NCBI GenBank assembly: GCA_020354645.1
Contig: CP070652.1
Location: 3,721,645 to 3,785,644 of the forward strand
DNA: 64,000 nt
Source: Deltaproteobacteria bacterium
GTDB lineage: Bacteria; Desulfobacterota; Desulfobacteria; Desulfobacterales; G020354645
Reading direction: 5' to 3'
Position numbers and translations under genes: made by a program. Below, one piece after another: positions 7,261 through 14,779 of the stretch (its first letter is position 1; each line of letters starts with the position of its first letter). The notes below the pieces were generated by a model. The model was not told the origin of the DNA and did no database searches. It saw nothing but the letters and a program-made list of their open reading frames with translations.

Positions 7261-9258
7261 ATGGAGCTATTAGTTGCATTGATTGCGAGTATTCTCGCCT
7301 TGGTCTATGTGGTCTTTCTGATCACTCGCATCACCAAGGTGGAAAAGGGTACGGAAAAGATGATCGAGATTGCGGACGCTATTCATGAGGGGGCAATGAC
7401 ATTCCTAAAACGAGAGTACACTACACTCGTTTTGGTCTTGATTGCGATTGCTATTTTGCTGGGAATTTTTATTGATCCACGTGAATCCATAACCTTTATC
7501 GTGGGAGCTGCTATTTCCGGGCTGGCGGCATGGGTCGGTATGAACGTTTCGACGGCTTCCAATGTAAGGTCTGCCAACATTGCTTCGCAAAGCTTTCCCA
7601 GGGCTTTTCAGGTAGCCATTTCCAGCGGAGCGGTTATGGGAATGTGTGTCGTTGGTATGGGGCTTCTGGGAGTCGTGATTATATACTTTATCACCCCTGA
7701 TTTGAGGATGCTGGTTGCTTATGCGTTTGGTTCTTCTCTCATCGCTTTATTTTTGAGAGTGGGGGGTGGTATTTTTACCAAAAGTGCCGATGTGGGAGCC
7801 GATCTGGTCGGAAAAGTAGAGGCTGGAATCCCGGAAGATGACCCCAGAAATCCAGCCGTAATAGCAGATGCTGTCGGTGACAACGTGGGTGACATTGCCG
7901 GCATGGGTTCGGATTTATTTGAATCCTATGTAAGTGCCATCGTAGCCACTATGTTCTTAGGGGCTGCTTTGAGTAACCAGCATCTGTTGATACCGCTTTT
8001 GCTGGCCGGCGCCGGTATTATCTGCTCGATAATCGGATCTCTGTGTGTGCGAGTGGCGGAGGGCAGAACCGATGAGACTTTTGAACAGCAGACAGATCGG
8101 GTCCGCAAGGCCATGAATTTGGGAATCGTAATCGCTAATGGTCTAATGGTGATCGCTTCTTTTATCATTGTAAAGGTCGTGCTCACGGAGCTTGATGTTT
8201 TTTGGGCACTTTTGGCCGGTCTTTTGTGCGGAATGATCATCGGTTGGGCCACTATCTATTACACCTCCGATAAATATGGTCCGGTTTCCAACATCGTGAA
8301 ATCCACGGAGACCGGCGCTTCAACGGTTATCATCGAAGGCCTGGCGCAGGGAATGTACAGCACCGTGATTCCCGTGCTGGCGATTTCAGCAGCCATGGTA
8401 GCTGCCTATCTAACCGCCGGTCTTTATGGTATTGCGGTTGCCGGAGTAGGCATATTGGGAGTGCTGGGTGTTAACCTTTCCTGCGACTGCTACGGGCCTA
8501 TTGTAGATAATGCGGCTGGGATTGCCGAGATGTGTGAAATGGACGAAATCGTCAGAACGCGGTGCGATGCTTTGGATTCGGTCGGAAATACAACGGCTGC
8601 CATGGGAAAAGGGTTTGCCATCGGTTCCGCTGCTCTGGCCGCTTTGGCCTGGTTGGCAGCTTATTACGAAGCCGCTGATCTTGAGGTCATTAGTATAACG
8701 GAGCCAACGGTGATGGCAGGCCTGTTCATCGGCGGGCTGATGGTATTCCTGTTCGCGGCCTTAACCATGAAGGCTGTGGGTCGCGGCGGCTATGACATCG
8801 TCCGCGAAGTCCGCCGGCAGTGGAAGGAAATTCCCGGATTAATGGAAGGAACCGCAAAGCCGGACTCCGCCACGTGTGTGGATATAACCACCCGCGGGGC
8901 CTTAAAATCCATGGTCATTCCCGGTTTGCTTTCGGTCGTCATACCGGCTGCGGTTGGTTTTACACTGGGATTGGCGGCTTTAGGTGCCCTCTTGGCGGCA
9001 GCACTGGCCGTCGGGTTGCTGGTTGCCTTATTTATGGCCAACGCCGGTGGGGCCTGGGACAATGCCAAAAAATACATCGAAGCCGGACACATGGGAGGAA
9101 AGGGTTCCGACTCTCATAAGGCGGCAGTGGTAGGCGATACTGTGGGCGATCCATTCAAGGATACATCGGGACCTTCACTCAATATCTTGATAAAGATCGT
9201 CGGTAAAGTGGCTTTGATCATGGTTCCCGTGCTCCTGGTATTCTGGGGCAAGGTATAA
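7261..9258 (+). CDS. hppA: Membrane-bound ion-translocating pyrophosphatase
   Basis: Couples PPi hydrolysis to H+ (or Na+) pumping across the inner membrane, conserving energy from biosynthetic pyrophosphate. 665 aa with about 16 membrane segments. The catalytic loop DVGADLVGKVEAGIPEDD, then DAVGDNVGDIAGMGSDLFESY, and near the C-terminus KAAVVGDTVGDPFKDTSGPS are all intact. The motif GNTTAAMGKGFAIGSAAL (about residue 442 on) has Ala where the K+-independent subfamily has Lys, so this is the K+-dependent class, which includes both H+ and Na+ pumps. The sequence alone does not settle which ion. Strong SD; own promoter and terminator. Confidence 0.95.
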   Translation: MELLVALIASILALVYVVFLITRITKVEKGTEKMIEIADAIHEGAMTFLKREYTTLVLVLIAIAILLGIFIDPRESITFIVGAAISGLAAWVGMNVSTASNVRSANIASQSFPRAFQVAISSGAVMGMCVVGMGLLGVVIIYFITPDLRMLVAYAFGSSLIALFLRVGGGIFTKSADVGADLVGKVEAGIPEDDPRNPAVIADAVGDNVGDIAGMGSDLFESYVSAIVATMFLGAALSNQHLLIPLLLAGAGIICSIIGSLCVRVAEGRTDETFEQQTDRVRKAMNLGIVIANGLMVIASFIIVKVVLTELDVFWALLAGLLCGMIIGWATIYYTSDKYGPVSNIVKSTETGASTVIIEGLAQGMYSTVIPVLAISAAMVAAYLTAGLYGIAVAGVGILGVLGVNLSCDCYGPIVDNAAGIAEMCEMDEIVRTRCDALDSVGNTTAAMGKGFAIGSAALAALAWLAAYYEAADLEVISITEPTVMAGLFIGGLMVFLFAALTMKAVGRGGYDIVREVRRQWKEIPGLMEGTAKPDSATCVDITTRGALKSMVIPGLLSVVIPAAVGFTLGLAALGALLAAALAVGLLVALFMANAGGAWDNAKKYIEAGHMGGKGSDSHKAAVVGDTVGDPFKDTSGPSLNILIKIVGKVALIMVPVLLVFWGKV

Positions 9259-9274
9259 ATTCAAATCTCTCATT

Positions 9275-9320
9275 AAAAAAGCCCTTTCGGTGATCGGAAA
9301 AGCCGAAGGGGCTTTTTGTT
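9275..9320 (+). terminator. Rho-independent terminator of hppA
   Basis: A-rich lead, then an inverted repeat built from AGCCCTTTCGG and CCGAAGGGGCT around an 11-nt loop, then CTTTTTG. It lies about 20 nt after the hppA stop and is near-symmetric, so it may also act on minus-strand transcription from pth. Confidence 0.85.
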
Positions 9321-9474
9321 AGTTCATTGCGACCGGCAAACCGGCCAACAGGCTGACGGGCTAAACCTAACCAGCCGGTTGAACACAATAATTCAAGTAA
9401 AGAAGATGTGAAATTCCGCCTGTGGAACAATCCCGCGGGACCATCGGAGCGAATACGGGTTTTTGAGATAACTT

Positions 9475-10071
9475 CTAACCTGCTATCATGATTCGAGTGC
9501 TATTAAACCGATTCATCCCTTCCTGTGGGCCTTCACAAAGGACCGTAACAACCGCATCCCGGGCTGTCGCTATAACCTGGGCCAGAATCTTTATCTCTTC
9601 CGAACGAAAGTTCCCCAGCACATGATCGGTAACACGGAACGCTTCTTCGGAACGCCCGACACCGATACGCAGCCGGCTAAAATCACCTTCACCGAAGGCT
9701 TTCATCAGCGACTTGACCCCTTTGTGCCCGGCGTGGCCGCCGTTATCTTTTATCTTTAATCTTCCAAGGGCTAAGTCTATGTCATCATGAATAACCAGCA
9801 GATCCTGGCTTTTTATCCGGAAATAATCGGCAAGTCTCTTCGCTGGCGGCCCGCTGTTGTTCATAAAGGCCATCGGTTTGGCTAAAATGACCTCAATGCC
9901 TTTTATCGAGCCTCTTCCGTATAAAGTGTCAAACTTTTGCCTATCAAGGGAAATTGCAAAAACAGTCGCAATATCGTCAATTACCATAAATCCGGAGTTA
10001 TGACGGGTCTTCTCATAAATACTCCCAGGATTACCGAGGCCGACGATTAACCGAATGCGTTTTTCCGGCAT
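9475..10071 (-). CDS. pth: Peptidyl-tRNA hydrolase
   Basis: Releases peptides from drop-off peptidyl-tRNA. 198 aa, normal length. Visible family landmarks: VGLGNPG (with the Asn of the active site), TRHNSGF containing the catalytic His, KPMAFMNNSG, and VIHDDIDL with the catalytic Asp. The GGHxGHNGxxS motif reads GGHAGHKGVKS, with Lys at the usual Asn114 position (E. coli numbering); this change is seen in other bacterial Pth proteins as far as I recall, so I expect activity. Third gene of the prs-rplY-pth gene order on the minus strand, about 115 nt after rplY. Confidence 0.93.
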   Translation of the reverse strand: MPEKRIRLIVGLGNPGSIYEKTRHNSGFMVIDDIATVFAISLDRQKFDTLYGRGSIKGIEVILAKPMAFMNNSGPPAKRLADYFRIKSQDLLVIHDDIDLALGRLKIKDNGGHAGHKGVKSLMKAFGEGDFSRLRIGVGRSEEAFRVTDHVLGNFRSEEIKILAQVIATARDAVVTVLCEGPQEGMNRFNSTRIMIAG

Positions 10072-10113
10072 ATCATCCCTTATTTCGATCCGCTCAAACA
10101 GTGCTCAAAATGC

Positions 10114-10180
10114 CAGCGGCCCGTAAGGCCTGCCTCATCTGGGTCTCCTCTTTTAAAAAGGCAGACTTTGCGGACCGCTG
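10114..10180 (-). promoter_or_regulatory. Long hairpin in the rplY-pth intergenic RNA
   Basis: Two 22-nt arms (10159-10180 and 10114-10135) flank a 23-nt loop. In the minus-strand RNA 20 of 22 positions pair, including two U-G pairs that would be mismatches on the opposite strand, so the structure favours the rplY-pth transcript. Only TTTT follows, so it could be a weak terminator or attenuator, an RNase site, or an RNA-stability element. Confidence 0.6.
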
Positions 10181-10186
10181 CAAAAA

Positions 10187-10849
10187 TTAGTCTTCTTCAG
10201 TGGCTTCGGGGGCCCCTTCTTCTTCGACTTCTTCTTCGACTTCGGCTTCAGCCTCTTCTTCCTCTTCTTCGACCTCTATCGCCTCAATCTTTGGACTCAG
10301 TATGGTGAGAACCGTGAAATTCACCTCAGCCGGAATTTCGATGTCCCCTTCAAGCGGTATTTCTTCTACATGGACTGAATCACCGACACCAAGATCGGTA
10401 ATATCAATTTCAATTGTGTCCGGGATCTCAGCCGGCAGGCACAATACCTCCAATTCACGCCTGACGATCTGAAGGACGCCGCCAAGCTCCACACCTTTGG
10501 ATTTGCCTTTGGCGACAACCGGGATGTTCACTTTGATTTTGCGATCCATGGCGATTTCATAAAAATCAACATGCAGAAAATTCATGGAAACCGGATGGGC
10601 CTGCAATTCTTTGACCATGACTTGTTTTTTTACAGTTTTACCATCTTCGATAACCAGATTCAAAAGAACGTGGTTGAGATTGTATTTTTTTGAAATTTGT
10701 TCGAGTTCTTTGATATCAACGGATAGCAGCATGGACTCTTTGTTTGGGCCGTAAAGCACCGCAGGCATTTTATTTTCACGGCGCAACGTCCGCGCAGGTC
10801 CTTTTCCAGTAGATTCTCTAACGCTGGCTTTTAGTATGATTTGTTCCAA
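10187..10849 (-). CDS. rplY: Ribosomal protein bL25, Ctc/TL5 type
   Basis: 5S-rRNA-binding ribosomal protein of the long two-domain form. The N-terminal bL25 domain starts LEQIILKASVREST and includes the GPARTLRRENKMPAVLYG motif; the C-terminal TL5 beta domain follows, and the protein ends in a very acidic tail of some 30 Glu/Ala/Val residues. I set the start at TTG 10847-10849 since GGAGG lies about 7 nt upstream; the longer in-frame ATG at 10906 would add 19 residues not seen in the family. Followed by pth, as is usual. Confidence 0.92.
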   Translation of the reverse strand: MEQIILKASVRESTGKGPARTLRRENKMPAVLYGPNKESMLLSVDIKELEQISKKYNLNHVLLNLVIEDGKTVKKQVMVKELQAHPVSMNFLHVDFYEIAMDRKIKVNIPVVAKGKSKGVELGGVLQIVRRELEVLCLPAEIPDTIEIDITDLGVGDSVHVEEIPLEGDIEIPAEVNFTVLTILSPKIEAIEVEEEEEEAEAEVEEEVEEEGAPEATEED

Positions 10850-10923
10850 GATATTTCCTCCGTGAGAGTTTTTTATATGCGATAATGGCTTTCTTGCGTC
10901 ACCCAATGATAATGAATTGATTA

Positions 10924-11168
10924 ACCACGGATTGCACGGATATCACTGATTTTTTTAATTCGAGTTTTATCCGTGGTAAAAAACCAAAAGCTGGAATTCA
11001 CTGACCACTGATGACACTGATAAATACGAATGCCTTATACAATGTTTTTTATTATCCGTGAAATCCGTGTAATCCGTGGTAAAAAACAAAACCCTGGATT
11101 TTATTGACCACCGATTACACGGATGACATTGATTTTTGATTCTAGCATTATCGGCGTTTATCGGTGGT
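10924..11168. repeat. Three tandem palindromic repeat units (ACCACNGAT family)
   Basis: Three units (10924-10977, 11004-11080, 11107-11168) each begin ACCAC(G/T/C)GAT with ACGGAT- or ACTGAT-like repeats and end ATC(C/G)GTGGT or similar, so each can fold on itself. The two 26-nt spacers are also alike (AAAAAAC...CTGGA...TTG), giving a period of about 80-103 bp. This is the kind of CCGTG(T)AATCCGTGGT repeat dispersed in many bacterial genomes. It fills the whole gap between rplY and prs. Confidence 0.8.
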
Positions 11169-11169
11169 A

Positions 11170-12120
11170 TTAAACAAATAGTGAGGTTACTGAATCACCT
11201 CGATAACTTCGAATCATCGCCTCACCAACCAGTTCCGAAATCGTGAGCACCTTAATTTTACCGCAGTTTTGAGCTTTGCTGTTTAATGGAATCGTATCCG
11301 TAACAACCACGCTTTTGAGTTCGGATTCGAGTATGCGATCAACCGCCGGACCTGAAAGCACGGGATGGGCGCATGCCGCATGAACCTCCCGGGCACCGGC
11401 TTTGACAATCGCTGTTGCCGCTTGGCTCAAGGTACCGGCCGTGTCGACCATATCATCCAGAATGACGGCAGTTTTATCCCTCACATCACCCACCACCGCC
11501 ATTGCTTTGGCTTTATTGGGTGCTGCTCTGCGTTTATCAATTATTGCCAAATCCGCATTAAGACGCTTGGCAAATGCCCTGGCTCTTTCAACGCCGCCAG
11601 CATCGGGCGATACAATGACAAGATTGTCATCAAAATTTTCCTTTATATATTTAATCGTTACCGCGGCTGAAAAGAGATTGTCCACCGGAATACTGAAAAA
11701 TCCCTGTATCTGGCCGGCATGAAGATCCATGGTAATGACCCTGTTCGTGCCGGAGACAGTCAGCAGATCCGCAACCAGCTTGGCGCTGATGGGAACCCGG
11801 GGGGCGACCTTCTTATCCTGGCGGGCGTAACCATAGTAAGGTATTACGGCAGTTATCCTTCTGGCCGAAGACCGTTTAAAAGCGTCTATCATCAACAGCA
11901 GTTCGACGAGATTATCGTTCACCGGTGAACATGTCGACTGGATCACATAAACATCCCTGGATCTGACATTTTCGTTAATTTCAATTTGGATCTCGCCGTC
12001 ACTGAATGTTTTTACCTTGGCCTTGCCAAGTGACACGCCCAAGTATTTACATATTTTTTGAGCAAGAACCGGATTTGAGTTACCTGAAAAGACCACAAAG
12101 TCTTTCATCTGATTTTCCAT
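11170..12120 (-). CDS. prs: Ribose-phosphate pyrophosphokinase
   Basis: Makes PRPP from ribose 5-phosphate and ATP for nucleotide, His and Trp synthesis. 316 aa, the normal class I length. The N-terminal [15 protein letters not shown], the [12 protein letters not shown] loop, the [13 protein letters not shown]-binding motif and the PRPP-binding loop [13 protein letters not shown] near residue 220 are intact. ATG at 12118-12120; a second ATG four codons on is also possible. Sits between tRNA-Gln and rplY in the conserved order. Confidence 0.95.
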   Translation of the reverse strand: MENQMKDFVVFSGNSNPVLAQKICKYLGVSLGKAKVKTFSDGEIQIEINENVRSRDVYVIQSTCSPVNDNLVELLLMIDAFKRSSARRITAVIPYYGYARQDKKVAPRVPISAKLVADLLTVSGTNRVITMDLHAGQIQGFFSIPVDNLFSAAVTIKYIKENFDDNLVIVSPDAGGVERARAFAKRLNADLAIIDKRRAAPNKAKAMAVVGDVRDKTAVILDDMVDTAGTLSQAATAIVKAGAREVHAACAHPVLSGPAVDRILESELKSVVVTDTIPLNSKAQNCGKIKVLTISELVGEAMIRSYRGDSVTSLFV

Positions 12121-12198
12121 AGCACCACTCTATTGCACGTTCGATTGGACCAACAGAAGTTCATCGTTTGATACCTGTTCTGAAAAAACGTTAAAACA

Positions 12199-12273
12199 TG
12201 GCTGGGGCGGGAGGATTCGAACCTCCGAATGCAGGAACCAAAATCCTGTGTCTTACCACTTGACGACGCCCCA
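12199..12273 (-). tRNA. tRNA-Gln (anticodon TTG)
   Basis: Minus-strand cloverleaf: acceptor TGGGGCG pairs with CGCCCCA, the anticodon arm has stem CAGGA/TCCTG and loop TTTTGGT with anticodon TTG reading CAA, and the T-arm reads GGTTCGAATCC. The discriminator G and the CCA end are encoded. It lies between ispE and prs and is likely processed from a common transcript. Confidence 0.96.
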
Positions 12274-12333
12274 ACTTAAAAAAAACAGGTTTCACGGATG
12301 TCGTAAAGCAATTCTGCATCTAAGCTTGAGACT

Positions 12334-13212
12334 TCAGGTAATCATTACCCTGTCTTCAAAGATAATATTGGTTAAAAAAAAGCGCCAATTTCGATGTTGC
12401 TTCAGCGCCTCGCGGGCGTTTTGTGCCTGCCGAATATCAGAAAACAGGCCGAATACCGTCGGCCCGCTCCCCGACATCAACGCTCCTGTTGCCCCATGAC
12501 GAATCAGTGCATCCTTCACCAATGCAATTTCAGGATATCTTTTTACGGTTACGGTCTCCAGGTCATTGCATAAATGATTGGTCGGTTTAAAAGTATTATT
12601 CTGTAAAACTTCCTTTTTAAGTTTTTTTTTGCAATTTGTCAATCCCAAATCAAGGTTTTTATAGACCTCTGCGGTTGAGACCTCGAAACCGGGATGCACC
12701 AATAAAATATGATAGGGCTGCAGTCCGGAATAAATTTCAAGCCGCTCCCCGATGCCGGTAGCAATCGCCGGATGACGAAATATAAAAAAAGGAACATCGG
12801 CTCCAATCGACTGCCCCATGGTCAGAAGCTGGGTTTTGGAAAAGGGTTGGCCGTAATAACAGTTCAAACCCAAAACGACAGCAGCCGCATTGCTGCTTCC
12901 GCCACCAAGGCCGGCTGCTGCCGGTATGCGCTTGTCAATATGAATGGCGACATGATCAGGCCGCATTTTGTGATGCATCCATAACTGAGTGAAGAAACAT
13001 TCTGCGGCACGATATGCCAAATTTGTTTTGTCTTTAGGAATTTTAGCGTCGCGGCACGTTATGACAGTTTCAGGAACCCCGAATTCAAGGGTAACTGTAT
13101 CATGGAGCCCAATACAGCACATCAGGGTAACCAGATTATGATACCCGTCTTTTCTTTTTCCAGCAACGTGCAAAAATAGATTTATTTTCGCCGGAGCGTA
13201 AATCTTCATCAT
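12334..13212 (-). CDS. ispE: 4-diphosphocytidyl-2-C-methyl-D-erythritol kinase
   Basis: GHMP kinase of the non-mevalonate isoprenoid pathway; phosphorylates CDP-ME. 292 aa. The opening IYAPAKINLFLHVAGKRKDGYHN carries the catalytic Lys region, and the ATP-binding loop is AAAGLGGGSSNAAA around residue 100. The C-terminal GHMP motif MSGSGPTVFGLF is present. Start ATG at 13210-13212; no strong SD, but only about 38 nt separate it from the DUF1844 gene, so coupling is likely. Confidence 0.95.
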   Translation of the reverse strand: MMKIYAPAKINLFLHVAGKRKDGYHNLVTLMCCIGLHDTVTLEFGVPETVITCRDAKIPKDKTNLAYRAAECFFTQLWMHHKMRPDHVAIHIDKRIPAAAGLGGGSSNAAAVVLGLNCYYGQPFSKTQLLTMGQSIGADVPFFIFRHPAIATGIGERLEIYSGLQPYHILLVHPGFEVSTAEVYKNLDLGLTNCKKKLKKEVLQNNTFKPTNHLCNDLETVTVKRYPEIALVKDALIRHGATGALMSGSGPTVFGLFSDIRQAQNAREALKQHRNWRFFLTNIIFEDRVMIT

Positions 13213-13250
13213 CGTATGAACAGCGGTATTGCAGCAAGGATGCTCGTTTA

Positions 13251-13676
13251 TTAGCCTCTCTCCTTAACATAGGCTATCCTCAAATCATAGAGGATATTCT
13301 TAAGGATGTTGGCTTCATCCTCGCTTAGGTTGCCCTGGGTTTTTTCCTCCATCATGCTTAATATATCAATGGTCTGCTTGGCCATGGGCAAATTTTTTAC
13401 TTTTTTTCCAGAGGCAGGATCGTCAATGGCACCCAGGTGAACCAGGGCAGATGCGTTTAAAGAAAAGATAAAGGTTGAAAAATTAATCTTCGGTAACGGA
13501 GTTTCCGGCTCACTTTCTTCAGCATGGTCGGCTTCCGCGGATGCCTGGGCAGTAGATTGCTCTACGGCCTCTTCATCCGGGGTCTCTTTCTTTTCTTTCT
13601 CCTCTTTTTGATCCCGATTTTCGTCGGCAAAGATCCTGCGATCTTTTATTATAAAATCTTTTTTTTCTTCGGACAT
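13251..13676 (-). CDS. DUF1844 domain protein (141 aa)
   Basis: Function unknown. The N-terminal half (to about residue 65) is highly charged, Glu/Lys-rich and probably disordered. The C-terminal DUF1844 part has the landmarks INFSTFIFSLNASALVHLG, then MAKQTIDILSMMEEKTQGNL and a final helix. The hydrophobic FSTFIFSL segment suggests membrane or partner contact. AGGAGG sits about 7 nt before the ATG. First gene before ispE, a common arrangement in delta-type proteobacteria. Confidence 0.85.
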   Translation of the reverse strand: MSEEKKDFIIKDRRIFADENRDQKEEKEKKETPDEEAVEQSTAQASAEADHAEESEPETPLPKINFSTFIFSLNASALVHLGAIDDPASGKKVKNLPMAKQTIDILSMMEEKTQGNLSEDEANILKNILYDLRIAYVKERG

Positions 13677-13869
13677 GTCTGACCTCCTGTAAAACTTAAT
13701 TGGAACTCATCGTTCAGGGTGGCCGTATTATGGGGCAATTAACTTACAGATTCAACTAAAATTTTTCAGCAAGCGCAATTCAGCATGACGGGATCTTCGG
13801 CAGCAAAGCAAAGATTTTTTGAAACCGGTTGCATCGAAACAAGGTACCGATTAGACCAGACGGATGCAT

Positions 13870-14703
13870 TTATTCCGCGACTTTAGCTTTTCTGAATTGA
13901 ATATAGCCGTCTCGGATGGCCTCATAAGGTTCAATAGCTGCTTCTTTAATGGCCTCGTATTCTCCAATTCGAAAAGAAGTCTCATTCAGTCTGTCATAAA
14001 ACCAGATTCCAACGGCAAGACTGATAGGATCGACATAGGAAATCGGATTTAAAAAGCGATCTCCCACCAATCCGACTGAATCTCGCAAGGTAGATGGCCC
14101 AATGACGGGCCATACGATGTAGAAACCATTACCAATCCCGTAAGCACCAAAGGTCTGACCAAAATCTTCATCACTTAATGGGATTTTAAGTTTTTTCTGA
14201 GCCGGCTCGCCGAAACCGAGGACCCCCCAAGTGCTGTTGAATATGAAACTGGCAAACTCGTGTCCGGCAGCTGTGCTCCTGCCCTGTAGAAGGGAATTGG
14301 TGAAACGGATAGGAGTGAAAATGTTGCGGAAAAAGTTTTTTACACCGGTGCGAATAACCCCTGGAAAGATGAATGTATATCCTCGGGCAAGCGGTTTCAA
14401 AAACCAGAAGTATAATTTATCATTAACATGGAACATCAACCGATTCCAAGGTGCAAGCGGATCAGCCACCTGGATCGATTTGCCTTTATATTCTTCTTCA
14501 AATTCATCAAACACATCATCCTTTTCGCCAAGCTCCGGCGAAACCTTTTCAGGTGAAGATGATTTTTGTATTGGCGAAACCGATGAAACATTTTTTAATT
14601 CCACCGGACCGGTTTGATCCTTGACGGTTCTGTGAGCACATCCGGAAAAGAATAACATTACAAGTACGGATACGTAAAACAAAATCAGCGGTCGGCCTAT
14701 CAT
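13870..14703 (-). CDS. mlaA: MlaA/VacJ-family outer-membrane lipoprotein
   Basis: Lipid-asymmetry lipoprotein family. I start it at ATG 14701-14703 because a signal peptide follows at once and ends in the lipobox FFSGC; AGGA lies about 8 nt upstream. An in-frame TTG at 14766 would add 21 charged residues before the signal. The MlaA fold is recognised from DPLAPWNRLMFHVNDKLYFW, then NFFRNIFTPIRFTNSLLQG and GVLGFGEPA, followed by FGQTFGAYGIGNGFYIVWP. Third gene after the mlaC-like and RND genes, so the three likely move phospholipids or other lipids between membranes. Confidence 0.88.
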   Translation of the reverse strand: MIGRPLILFYVSVLVMLFFSGCAHRTVKDQTGPVELKNVSSVSPIQKSSSPEKVSPELGEKDDVFDEFEEEYKGKSIQVADPLAPWNRLMFHVNDKLYFWFLKPLARGYTFIFPGVIRTGVKNFFRNIFTPIRFTNSLLQGRSTAAGHEFASFIFNSTWGVLGFGEPAQKKLKIPLSDEDFGQTFGAYGIGNGFYIVWPVIGPSTLRDSVGLVGDRFLNPISYVDPISLAVGIWFYDRLNETSFRIGEYEAIKEAAIEPYEAIRDGYIQFRKAKVAE

Positions 14704-14779
14704 GAACCCGGTCCTATTCTTTCTTATAAATTTGGCAAACTTCTCATCGTCGGTGACATCCTCCAAATCAAATCTGATT

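Noticed and set aside
10924..11168. CRISPR array
   Set aside because: Only three units, with the units themselves palindromic and of unequal length and the spacers similar to each other. No cas genes.
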